Part shown: piece after piece, positions 23,288 to 34,800 of the stretch
Position numbering within the stretch: the stretch's first letter is position 1
How the letters are laid out: every line of letters starts with the position of its first letter
NCBI GenBank assembly: GCA_903813345.2
Contig: CAIIXF020000001.1
Coordinates: forward strand, 52,903,885-52,967,884
DNA: 64,000 nt
Direction of reading: 5' to 3'
From: Owenia fusiformis
Lineage: Eukaryota; Annelida; Polychaeta; Sabellida; Oweniidae
Notes under the pieces: generated by a model
Seen by the model: only the letters and a program-made list of their open reading frames with translations
What the model was told of the DNA's origin: nothing
The model's database searches: none
Translations under genes and position numbers: made by a program

Positions 23288-23823
23288 CAGGGTGTCAAAT
23301 AAGTCCCGTCCTCCCCTTGGCATATATCTGACACATGTCAATCATTCTCACAATTTTTTACATTGTATCAATTGAGGTGACCGTATGCCTAGAAACATGG
23401 CAATTTGGTGTATTTGGCAGGATTTTAAGAATCGGGTATAAGAAAAGTCAAGGGACCAAAAGATGACTAAATATGTTTATAGCGATGAATTTAACCAATT
23501 TCTGGATAGGGTTAGATGTGTAGAAAATAGAGGTGCAAGGAAAGTGGTGAAAACCTTTTGTAACAAGTGGAATACAATAAAAGATTAACTTTTTGACGTA
23601 TTTCTGAGGTCATATCCTTGTCATTTTGACGCAAAAAGCTAGTAAAGGAGGACACATTAACTATAAAAGACATCATAAAAATATAGGTAAATTTCATCCA
23701 AAATACTTGAGAGTTGGTTGGTTAACATAACTTCGGATGATCTTTCCAATGGTATATTACACTAGGTACCATCTGTTAAGGTTTTAGCTGTAGCAGGGGT
23801 GACGGGACTTATTTGACACCCTG
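23288..23823 (+). mobile_element. Small DNA transposon with 23-bp terminal inverted repeats
   Basis: Begins CAGGGTGTCAAATAAGTCCC(GTC) and ends with its exact complement at 23823; 536 bp. Inside, 23463-23588 encodes MTKYVYSDEFNQFLDRVRCV and then ENRGARKVVKTFCNKW before a stop, which resembles the N-terminal helix-turn-helix region of a transposase. It looks internally deleted and non-autonomous. No clear target duplication was found. Confidence 0.75.
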
Positions 23824-23962
23824 CATATTGAAATCTAAACAAGAAAGCTTTATCAACCTCAAGAAATTGTTTTTCATGAAAACCTAATCATATTAGAAAA
23901 AAATCATTTTGAGTGTCAGAAATTATCTGATTAATATCTAAAAATATATAAGCTACAGAAAC

Positions 23963-24503
23963 TTCACTGGTGATCCACTCGATTACGCTGGTTACCAAAA
24001 CGAACCGTTTTGGTAACAAAATGTCGGAACGTCGAAGACACGATTTTTCTTTTTTCCTTATTTCACGCGTTGTAGGCAGAATCCCCACGACGTTTTTTCT
24101 CACAACGTACATCAGTATCATATGTTTTAGAAAATGTACATGTTTGCGAAAAAATAGCTCAGGGGACAACAGAACCGTCGATTTACTTCCTCACTTAAGT
24201 TACATAAACGGTTTTTCGAAAAACAGTTAAGATCTGCACTTTTAACCCAAACCGTTTATGTAACTTAAGTGAGGAAGTAAATCGACGATTCTGTTGTCTT
24301 CTGAACTATTTGTTCGCAAATATGTACAATTTCTTAAACATATGATACTGATACACGTTTGTGTTAAAAAATGTCGTGGGAATTCTGCCTACAGCGTGTA
24401 AAATAAGGAAACGAGAAAAGTCGTACCTTCCGGATGTTCCGACATTTTGTTACCAAAACGAACCGTTTTGGTAACCAGCGTAATCGAGTGGATCACCAGT
24501 GAA
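23963..24503. mobile_element. 541-bp foldback element (near-perfect palindrome)
   Basis: Left arm starts TTCACTGGTGATCCACTCGA and the right arm ends with its complement. Each arm is about 255-265 bp with a small loop near 24222-24245. The arms differ at scattered positions, so this is not an assembly mirror. Both contain TTACCAAAACGAACCGTTTT, itself a palindrome. A solo diverged arm lies at about 35600-35830. Confidence 0.82.
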
Positions 24504-24949
24504 CTTACTACAAGTAGAATACACTTTTTTATTTACATTTCTCTAACACGCTCAATTTCAATACTGAATAGGTATTTAGGAAAATACAGCAACGACTTCC
24601 ACTATTTCAATTTTATATAGCTGCAAATACTTTTGTAAGCCAATAGCCTCTAATGAAAAGTATAGAGTACATACTGGGTCAACCATCTTGTTTGGTTTTA
24701 TAAAGTACGTAAAGGAAATCACATGCAAGTGGAAATTATAGAATATGTTGAGTATAAAAAATTACAATACTACCGAGGAAGTTGGCAAATGGTTTAACAT
24801 TTTAACATTTTGAAAACAATTACATGATGGTTTTTGTTACTCATTCATGATATAAAAAACATATTTTCTCACAAATCCCTATTTTATTTTACAACTCATT
24901 AAACTTATAAATGTATTTTTTCTGTGTAAATTCATCACTCTGGTAACAT

Positions 24950-25089
24950 ATAAATAATAACTTAAGTTCATTTACTTCAAAGTAAATGTTATTACAATGT
25001 AAACTTGATAAAGCTAGTTGGATGATTAGCGAAACGTCGAAAATAAAACATTTTACTCTGAAGTAAATTAACTTAAGTTATTATTTATA
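24950..25089. mobile_element. Short hairpin (MITE-like) element
   Basis: Ends ATAAATAATAACTTAAGTT and its complement, with further pairing of TTTACTTC...AGTAAAATG inward. The loop region 25004-25038 holds a GATAAAGCTA...TAGCGAAACGTC motif. Confidence 0.65.
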
Positions 25090-25270
25090 AATGTATTGTA
25101 TTTTACATTTGTAAGCTTTAAACATACAGAACCATTGGTATGGAACTAACATGCACTGTTTACTAAACCCTTTGTCATTTGTTTTTCCATTAATATATGA
25201 CATAATATACCTTGAGAGCTAGATATCACTACAACAAAACTACAGACGGGTTAAGTTCTTATTTTAAGAT

Positions 25271-28200
25271 ATGTACACCATTATGATATGGATTCTTGCC
25301 TTCGCGGCAATACGAGGTAAATTTAGTTGGAATATTTTTTAAGCTATTTTATAAGACTATCCGATCTTGACGCACTATATTATTAAATGAATCATTCAGC
25401 ATCGCTCCTTTGACACATCTGCACAAAAAAATAAAATATACACGTATACAAGTAGTATATATATTTATATATTTTACCAAGTAGCAGTAGTTACTAGCAC
25501 ATCGTGTCTCCAAGATTTAGAGGATGATGTGTCTGCTATGAAGAGGGATATAGAAAGTCTCAACAAAGCAGCTTTCCCTGATACAGCAGGTAGAGTTCAA
25601 AACAACCTTACTATTTAAACAGTATCAAGTATATTTAGCAAATATAAAATACAAATTCATTCCATAGTCAAAAACTGGTAAAAATCCTTAACATCTTTTG
25701 CCATCATTAATCACACTTAGTATTTGACTGCATGGTTTGGGCTTAGAAAGACAGGCTCTAAAAAGAGGACGCAACCAATGAGTATTTCCATATCTTGTCA
25801 TCAGTTAATTCCCTTACTGCATCTTAAAACTTCAATAACTTCTATTCTATTTAATTATTAATATGTTATCTCAATTTTTTCAGAAAAAAATAAATTAAGG
25901 ATTGTTAATTCCAACATTTCACACATTATCCTTTATTATTTCCTAATTACAAAATAGAGCTTTGGAACCATAGCCAGACCCGATTATCTGGATTAACCTT
26001 TCAAATGACCCACTTTCATGAGGCATCAACATAATAGAAAACACTGATATTTCATTGTCTGCATTATATAGATGAATGTATTGGTGAATTTATTGTAAGT
26101 GGAGATCACCGTAGAATTCCTGATCTTAGCTTGACAGCTTCATCAAGTCACTCTTCGTATCCACCAAGAAATGCAAGACTTGGGTAAGTGACAATGGTCA
26201 GTCTCTTGAATGCCAAACTAACATAGTCCCCCTGATCTTAATAATTTTTCGTTATAAGTGGACAAACGTAGCTAGTTACCTTATATATTCAGTATTTAAA
26301 ATATATGATATTAACCTGTATACTTTATTGTGTATCAAGGGCGTCTACTTGCTGGGCTGCTGGAATAAATGATGAGAACCAGTGGATCCAGGCTGACTTG
26401 GGTGAGGTGAAGCGAGTGTATGGTGTAGTAACACAAGGCAGGGCTAATAGTGATCAGTGGGTGAAATCTTACATGATTTCCCACAGTCTAAATCACGGGA
26501 CACCATTTACCGAAATTCTTACGAGAGATGGCCATGGGGTGAGTTTATTTCAAAATACCTGTGATGATCAATACATAATGCCAGAGAATTAATTATGGTA
26601 TTTTTACAATTTAAACTAGAAAACTGCAACTCCAAGGAGTAGCAAGTCCCAAAAAACACTTTAACATATAATATGAATCTGTATTTGTGCAAAATGCAAT
26701 ATTTACCATCTACTCTTTCCTTGAATATATATATATATATAAATACTTACATTAGAGATATATCAGAATTTATACCGAATTAAGTATTTTGGTGACCACT
26801 ATTAAGAGACAATATATTTTAGATCTAATAAAGTATCATGTCACCATACTTGAAAGAAATCTCTAAGTAGCAGCGAATTCCTGTTAGGCTGCCATTTTGA
26901 ATTTTCTGAGGCACAAATTAGAAAAAGAAAACCATAATTGTGATCTACCCCATATTTCCTTAAGTTTGAGTATAATATAGCCATACTTTGAAGAGATCAA
27001 AAAATTATTGCGAAATCCCACATAAGGTGGCCATTTCAAATTTTACGAGGCCCAAATCAGAAAATGATACTATATATTTGCATTCTACTCTGAATTACCT
27101 TTCATTTGAGTATACTAAAGCTCTACTTCAGAAAGATCTCAAAATTGACACAAATTCCTGTTGGCAGCCATTTTGAATTTTCCGAGGCTTAAATCAGAAA
27201 AACAATACCATATTTGTGATCTTCCCTAAATTTCTTTCAACTTGAGTATAATATAGCCATACTTTGAAAAGATCAGAAAATGATTGCGAAATCCCACATA
27301 AGGCGGCCATTTTGAATTTTACAAGGCACAAATAAGAACCCCCCCCCCCCCATACACAGCCCCTGGGGGTCAGACTGAAAATCTCGGAATGTATAAGACA
27401 AAAGTACAAAGATAGATGTGAATATACTTTTAAATTTCAAACAATAATATTCATTTTGGGTTATAATGATAAACTAAAGATTTTCTGAAATATTCCCGCC
27501 ATATCTAAAGCGGCGGCCATTTGTTGCGCAAAACTATTCACCAATATGCATCTTTCCACTAATTTTGAAGCAAATCAGTCCAATAGTATTTGAATTATCT
27601 TCTGGATGGATGGACGGACGGAGGGCTTCACTATAACCCTACCAAACTTTGTTCATTTGGGATAATTATTCATGGATGATTTAAATTAGCAACTCTAGCA
27701 CTTACACAGTGTTTACTTATTGGTATTTCTTATAAAATGATAAGTTACAAAAATGGTTCAATTCACAGCATTTTTTACAAAAACCATTGTAATTGCAACG
27801 AAGTACTAGTTTAAATGATAAAGATAATGAATATCAAATGTTCAATATAATGAATTAATAAAAGTATTTGTATTTGAAAAGGGAGATTGTGACATATTAA
27901 ACTCAAAATCAGCAACTCATCCCAAAGGACATAACATTCATGAATCAAATCAAATGAATATATCAAAATGTAGCATATATCCCATCTACTTTACTCTTGA
28001 TTTGTAGATAATAAGAGACAAATGGAGACATATCTGAATTTCCCATACTCGTTTCCCAGTCATACCTTGGAAATCCAAGATGTAAATTTCCACCAATTTA
28101 AGCGTTTGAGTGCACAAATTCTAAAGACAACACAATATTTCAGATCTAACATAGTGTGATTCCATACTTTAAAGAGATCTCTATACATGTATTATAACAA

Positions 28201-28518
28201 AGTCCTCCTTTAGGCAGCCATTTTTAATTATCCGAGGCATTAATTAGAAAACCAATACCATAATTATGATCTACTCTATAATTCATTTAATATGGGCATA
28301 ATATAGCAACACTTTGAAGAGATTAGGAAACTATTGCAAAATCCCAGATTAGGTGGGCATTTTGAATTTTATTCTAGGTTTTCAATGGTAATAAGGACAG
28401 ACACACTCCAGTATTGAACATGTTTCAATCTGTACAAGCAAGGAATATCCGTATCAGCCCAAAAACATGGTATGGTTATGTTTCCCTACGATTTGATGTC
28501 ATCGGATGTCGTGCCTAA
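25271..28518 (+). CDS. Small secreted F5/8C-domain protein, paralog A
   Basis: Five exons: 25271-25316 (46 bp), 25485-25589 (105), 26072-26183 (112), 26340-26538 (199) and 28378-28518 (141, stop TAA), all in phase, 200 residues. Exon 1 encodes the signal peptide (MYTIMIWILAFAAIR). Exon 2 encodes a short heptad-like helix (CLQDLEDDVSAMKRDIESLN) likely to oligomerise. Exons 3-5 form one complete F5/8C domain, from DECIGEFIVSGDHR through [20 protein letters not shown] and GRANSDQWVKSYM to [18 protein letters not shown] and FDVIGC. The start of exon 2 could be 25488 instead of 25485. F5/8C domains of this lectin-like size usually bind sugars or phospholipids outside cells; the ligand is unknown. 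Intron 4 is expanded by Pearl-like element 4. AATAAA occurs at 28557 and 28587. Confidence 0.88.
26613..27665 (-). mobile_element. Pearl-like element 4 (reverse orientation)
   Basis: Reads in reverse: starts at 27665 with TTATCCCAAATGAACAAAGT, has an ACGG run at 27610-27622, then core units of about 160 bp (AAATCAGAAAA, GAGTATAATATAGCCATACT, GGCGGCCATTTTGAATTTT), and ends with the complement of AAACTAGAAAACTGCAACTC. It includes a C13 homopolymer near 27339-27351. It lies in intron 4 of paralog A. Confidence 0.65.
28010..28372. repeat. Pearl-like core fragment abutting an acceptor
   Basis: A diverged run of the same core sequence as element 4 (CCAATACCATAATTATGATC, GGTGGGCATTTTGAATTTT). It ends directly at the acceptor of the last exon of paralog A, so the acceptor's upstream tract comes from the repeat. 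Confidence 0.55.
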
Positions 28519-28977
28519 GTATTTTCAGAGAAATCTCCACCATGATGCTCATGCAGAATAAATTTGAATGAATATCTTCAATGAAAAATAAAAAAACACT
28601 AAATAAATCTAAGTGTATTGTTATCTCATTGTATTTCTTAAGGATGAAATGCAACACCATATAAGGTCCTACCAGGACTCTCCATTAATTACCAAAAACT
28701 CATACAAGAAGATACGAAATCCAAAATAATGACAAGAACAATGTATCAAACAGTGCATCATTCTTTCTATTATATTATATATTATAGAAGTAGAATGGAT
28801 TGAAATGAATTGAAGTAAGTTTTATCATTAAAATGAATCAGCTATTAATTTTCTAATAAATCTTTTGTTTTCTATATGGTGAATATAATATAAAAATGTT
28901 TTTTTTTGAAAAAATACAAAATGTAATGAATATTGTGATAATGCTTTGTTCAGAATTGTTCAACAGTTACAGGGATC

Positions 28978-29240
28978 TTTGAAACATGCACATATTCTTC
29001 TGCCTCAATATGGCCACAACATGTGTCTCTTTTTTAGATGGCCCTGGCTGATATGGTCATGTCATCATATCACATATGTCTTTAAATCCTTGAAACATGC
29101 ACATATTCTTCTGCCTCAATATGGCCACAACATGGGTCCCTTTTTTAGATGGCTCTGACTGATATGGTCATGTCATCATATCACAATGTGTCTTTAAATC
29201 CTTGAAACATGCACATATTTCTCTGCCTCAATATGGTCCA
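28978..29240. repeat. Three 111-bp tandem units beside the RAD54 pseudo-exon
   Basis: GAAACATGCACATATTCTTC recurs at 28981, 29092 and 29203 (periods 111 and 111). The equivalent place beside functional RAD54 (about 45165-45240) has one diverged unit, so the expansion occurred in the duplicate. Confidence 0.8.
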
Positions 29241-29370
29241 TGGACACTGCTCATAAGTTTGTCTTTAAATCTGCCTGGTTAATACCACATTTTTAGCACC
29301 ATTACTGCTTTATGCACACACTATAAAAGTTCACTTGTCATTAAAATTGCTGATGAAGACCTCATTATAA

Positions 29371-30275
29371 CTAAACTGTTTGTTTTTGCTTTTCATGAGA
29401 TCTGTGATGAAACACAAATGATATAGCTTTTGTTTCCCATGCACCTTTCAAAACCACATCCACAAGTCCTTTCTTGTCCGTGTTGTGGTTCCAATGGGAT
29501 AGATTACTTGCACAGTCACTATCTGGTGGCGGAGGCCTATGGTGTTTTAACTGCTTCTTTATTCGGTACATTAAACATTCCATAAATACCAAATAAAACA
29601 AACAATTTACCAAACCTTTAGCCAATCTATCGAATGTTTTTTTATTTTATCGAATGTAATAATCTATACAATTTATATTCCCCAAATAGTTTCACCTGTT
29701 CTTTGTGTTGGCATTCACATTTGATATTTATATATGTATTTGTGGGATGCAGCAAATCAATTTGTTTTCCTTAACGCACGTATAATTCAATTAATTATTT
29801 GTACATTCGGTATTTAATTATTTATATTCGGTAAATACCGAATGCCACACTCGATAAATTTCGTTATTTCAGTCACGTGATATATTTGAACGATGTAGAA
29901 TAGCTGCGCGGCCATTTTGCAAATCTCGAGGTCACGTGTAAATATAGGCAAACTTATTTCGGTAGGGTCCAAATAGAACTCAATATTGTGCATATAATGT
30001 GTTACTCTTAAGGAATACCATTACAATTTACGCAAAAAGCATATCATTTAGCGAATGAAATATGTAATTTAATGCACATAGTATTAAGTGATTGGCTATT
30101 TTGAAAAATTAATTTGCTGCAACGAACATACGTGTATAAACGTTTTTACCGAATGGAAAAATGATTTACCGATATTTCATATATCGAATATATTTGAATT
30201 TAATGAATAAAGAAGCAAGAATAATGCCCTAGAGGCCGCATTTGGATATTGTTCACATATCTCTGACATTTGAAC
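29371..30275 (-). pseudogene. Duplicated last exon of RAD54, split by a transposon
   Basis: The pieces 30275-30233 and 29536-29371 (stop TAG) together match the last RAD54 exon (45576-45372). The 3' piece is intact ([17 protein letters not shown] and [20 protein letters not shown]) and differs from the parent only by the final Val for Ala. The 5' piece has a Tyr in place of a conserved Cys (CQRYVNN for CQRCVNN) and Met for Val. The acceptor CAG and at least 100 bases of RAD54 intron upstream are also present, so this is a DNA duplication and not a retrocopy. A 696-bp element splits the exon. No other RAD54 exon was found here. Confidence 0.85.
29537..30232. mobile_element. 696-bp inverted-repeat element inserted in the RAD54 pseudo-exon
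   Basis: Begins CTATGGTGTTTTAACTGCTT(CTTTATTC) and ends with the complement of CTAGGGCATTATTCTTGCTT(CTTTATTC). Flanked by AGGC on both sides (29533-29536 and 30233-30236). Comparison with the intact RAD54 exon at 45.5 kb gives the empty site GGAGGCCGC, which confirms a 4-bp (or 5-bp) target duplication. No transposase was seen. Confidence 0.82.
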
Positions 30276-31129
30276 CTGAAAATATAACATATTCAAGTAA
30301 AGAGGGCATTGTAAACAGCAAGTAGTAAGGTGAAATATCACAGTTGTCTTGTTTTAAAATTAAGTTAACATTATGTAGTGAAATGTGTTACACAAGTCTC
30401 AGAACTTTGGCCCACCATAGAGGTTTTTACAGTTTACTCTTATCATATGCAACAATTATGCATATACTCCCTGTATTGACTGAACTAATTTGCATACAAC
30501 CAATCAGCGCAGGGAAATTATCGAAGCCTGAATAAACAAGCTTGCCAATATGACATTCAGATCATCATGAAAATATCAAATTTCATTGTCATGATATGCA
30601 GCCATTGTTCTTGGATGCCCTTTTAAATACAAAAGACTTCAAACAATTCAGACAGAACCGGATGATCCATGACTTTCAATTTGCAACATCAACGCAAATA
30701 TCATTTTCCTGACAAGACTTCCCATACAAGCTATTAAAAGTACATAGGTAAATCCTGACGAAAATATTCTCTGCCATTTGCCGATGCTTTTGATAATTAA
30801 CATAAGCATACTGGTAAAATATTTGGATACAAGTCGACCTCCTTGGTAAAAATGATGAAATTATCAAAATCAAAATCAATATTTTGAACATTTTTGTTTA
30901 TGAATATTATTAGTAAGTTTAATAGTGTTTGGATGTTTGTTTCAGATGAACTGTAAAACTGTATCTTAAATAATTGGTTTTGAATTTTGTTACATGGAAT
31001 AGTTCATTCTGTCTAGTTGATGAACTATTGTTTTTGACAAAGAAGTCACTTGGTAAAGAATCAGGTCTGTTAATACATTTTTAAGTTAGTTATAGAATAT
31101 TAAGGTAATTAATTAAGGAATATAGCTCC

Positions 31130-31668
31130 TTAAAATTTTATTCAAAAATCAAGAAACACACTAATTTAGAGAACTACCTGAAACAAAACAATGACTTCTA
31201 TGGATCAAAGCTCAAATTCTTAGCAAGATGTAACAAATTTGCTCTTTATTCCAATTATGAATCACAAAGAAAGACAGATGGAAAATGCATATTATGTAAA
31301 GATAATGTAGATGACTCTATCCAACACAGACTTGTAGAATGTTCTTTCTTTAACAAAGAAAGAACACACTTCTATTGTAAGTTACTAGACAAATGCAATG
31401 AGAATGTTTTATATCTTGTACCTCAGAAAATAAACTCTATTTTATGTTAGGTGATGATGTTCTCAGTCTATGGGGGCACGATCAATTTTATATTGTAGAT
31501 GGACTGGTAAAACAGTTTTTAACAAAGATTTTTAAACCTGACTTATAAGAACGATTTTAGATATTTTAATGATCATGTATGTATTTTGACTGTAGACGCA
31601 CCTAAATATTTTTAGTGTGCCACTGATTTAAAAGTGTACGTCTAAATAATAAATAAAATAAATATAGT
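31130..31668 (+). mobile_element. 3' end of a non-LTR retrotransposon (LINE)
   Basis: Encodes the C-terminal tail of a LINE reverse transcriptase ORF: FYGSKLKFLARCNKFALYSN, then TDGKCILCKDNVDDSIQH and RLVECSFFNKERTHF, with the CxxC...H...C knuckle. Its 3' end is a short AATAAATAAAATAAAT tail. A related fragment is at 50490-51112. 5'-truncated and dead; it lies just upstream of paralog B. Confidence 0.72.
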
Positions 31669-31827
31669 TTCTACATTTGTCCTTCCAACATTAAACACTC
31701 TAGTTAAAATATCAATTGTATGACTGATGACATTTTCCATTTATTGTTTATCACATTAACATATAATATACACAGTGAGAAGCATCACCAGAGCACAACT
31801 GACTGAGACTAGTTCTAACAACAAAAC

Positions 31828-34800
31828 ATGAACAGCATTGAGATGTGGATCATTGCCTTTGTGGCAGTACCAAGTAAGTTGTTAACATACCTGATAATGA
31901 ACTATTTAAGTAAATTTCAAATAAATAAATTAAAATTTGCAATACGCCCTATTATAGAAATATTGATAGCTCCAAAAATTTGAGATTCACACTACTCACA
32001 ATGACAGTGGGTGGTAACGCATATATAGAGATTATCCTATATGAGGTTCAGGATATTGGGATTATCCCGAGGCCAATATAATATATTTGCCCGAGGGCCG
32101 CAGGTCCCGAGGGAAAATATAAATATTGGCCAAGGGATAATCCCAATATCCTGAACCGACTATAGGATAGTATGTTTATCCCATACCAATCTTGGTCATC
32201 TGGTACACGTTGTTCAATCGCCAGTTTTGTTTTCTTGGCCGTGGGCGGATTTTCCTGTTCTCTCAGATATTCCCACATTTATTTTCTCGAATTTTTGATT
32301 GATTAAGTGGATGCTCCTTCCCTTTTTAAACCATCAAACAGATCCTGGTTGTCTCTGTTTTCTCCATTGTCGTTTACAGTCATTACGCGAACGTTACAAA
32401 TTATGAACAAATATGCGAGCGTGGATTATGACCCGGAGCGGGACGTAAAGCTATATCTGTCCGCTGATGCAAATATATAGAGATTATCCTATATGAGGTT
32501 CAGGATATTGGGATTATCCCGAGGCTAATATAATATATTTGCCCGAGGGCCGCAGGTCCCGAGGGAAAATATATTATATTGGCCAAGGGATAATCCCAAT
32601 ATCCTGAACCGACTATAGGATAATATGTTTATCCCATACCAATATTGGTCATCTGGTTAACATTGTTCAATCGTGGAAATATTTTAGAATATTCATGTCC
32701 AGTTTTGTTTTCTTGGCCGTGGGCGGATTTTCCTGTTCTCTCAAATATTCCCACATTTATTTTCCCAAATTTCTGATTGATTAAGTTGATGCTCCTTCTC
32801 TTTTTTAAACCATCAAACAGATCCCGATTGTCTGTGTTTTCTCCATTGTCGTTTACAGTCATTACGCGAACGTTACAAATTATGAACAAATATGCGAGTA
32901 GCGATTGTGACGTAGCGGGCAGATATACTATATCTGCCCGCTCGGAGCGGGACGTAAAGCTATATCTGCCCGCTGATGAAAATATAAGTTTTTACAAACC
33001 GGCTTTATGTACATGTAACACGTCCAAGTATGGGATAAAAGTTTTTACAAACCGGCTTTATGTACCTGTAACACGTCCAAGTATGGGATAAATATGCGTA
33101 TTTTTCTTCTCAAAGCAGGTATAGAAATAGGTGTAGTTTATTTGGTAGTCAGTGAAGGTTTCGTAGTGTTTCTTTACCTGCCATTACACTCATCACTTTC
33201 CCAGTCTACAAAATATATGATATTTTTCAACTTGCTTCCAATTGACCATTTCTTCAAAATCATCTACAAGTTGAAATTGTCAGAAGTTCAAATCTGACTT
33301 AAGATTAAGCTCATAATACTGTGAGCAACTAGACAGCCACCCTCTAGTTTTTTTTCTAAAATCTGGGGTTAACCAAAGAAATATTCTGATTTTGAACAAA
33401 GATTCAGTGGTTAACCGCACATTATTGAAAAACTAGAGCTTTGGGTGTCAATTTGTGACAATTTGATGGCAGGTTAGGAAGTATCAAAAACAAGTTCACA
33501 GATGACAAAATAAAACTACACCGACCTAACTTTTGAATGAAGATGGCGATTAGTTTTGTATGTCCTACAGTACTCCTCGATAGAAACCTCATATATGTCT
33601 TTATCATTCAAACTCAAAATGTTGTCTTTTCGACGTGTAACTTCGAAAATCTGTTAGAATTTCGTTAGAATACAGTTTTTGAGAAAATCACCTCGGTTGT
33701 TAGGGTGTCCGAATAAACTAGAACAGTTACCAATTCTTTAAAATATTACGATTCACTGAGTGTCTCTACCCGATGGATTTTTACAATTTAAAGATATTAA
33801 AAGTAATATTAAGTGGTGTCATTGATTGATTCCTGGTCATTTCAACCCTAAGCAGCAACTTACTCCAAGTCAACTGAACCAGTTTGAAACTCAACTTTTT
33901 ATACAGTAATACGAACAATACGGTGACGGGTTATCTCAACACCAAGTCAAATCAATGCATAAGTTCCCCTGAGAGAAGTAGAAGTAGAGAGTGTAAACAT
34001 ATTTTTCATAAACCTATTTTCACAAAATGTATGTTTTATCCAGTTTCAGTAGTTACTAGCACATCATGTCTCCAAGATTTAGAAGATAATGTGTCTGCAA
34101 TGAAGAAAGATATAGAAAGACTCAACAAAGCAGCTTTCCCTGGACAAGCAGGTAGTGATTTTAAAACAACCCTACGGTATTTTGAACATTAGAACATAAG
34201 TATTTTGGTATATAAAAGGCACCATGCGAAGTTTGAAAATATGTTTTCCCATTCATTTACTATTTATAGTCTGTGAAGAGAAAATACGAGGGTATATCAT
34301 AAAGTTCTCATAATATCTCTCTAATTTTTTTATTTTTCAACATATTCTCATGAAATTTTCATAGAATCTGCAGTATAGAATACTGTATTAATCGATCAAG
34401 AAATATTTGGTATAACAGAAATATTAGATAAGAAAGGGTTGCCATAGTAACCACAAATCAAGGCACCCGGGGCAAATAAAATAATTGAGATATAATGAGC
34501 TTTATTAACCTTGTTTACATACATAATAAACTCTCATAAATTATCAAACACATTAAAATGTTATCTTGAATATGTTGTTAGATGCTTTTACTATAAAATA
34601 AATTGATCATGTGAATTGTGTGATGTCATAGGGAATGCTTACATGCTTCATTAGATGTGACACCAGACTCTGAGAATCAAAGCTTAATGATCAGAAATGA
34701 CTGAGTTAGATAATGCATAGATGCAGGGATCATCAGAAAAATAATATTCATACTTATAAAAAGTTTAGTTTAGTTCGAAAAATCCTTTGCTCATACTAAA

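Noticed and set aside
23888-24230. Open frames in the 541-bp palindrome, with a similar peptide (KHVHFLKHMIL) at 35.7 kb
   Set aside because: The peptide similarity follows from copies of the same foldback arm; no start context, splice sites or domain supports translation.
29371-29625. 84-codon open frame that looks like a small gene with a RAD54 C-terminus
   Set aside because: The first 30 or so codons come from the inserted 696-bp element; the rest is the duplicated RAD54 terminal exon, so it is a pseudogene.
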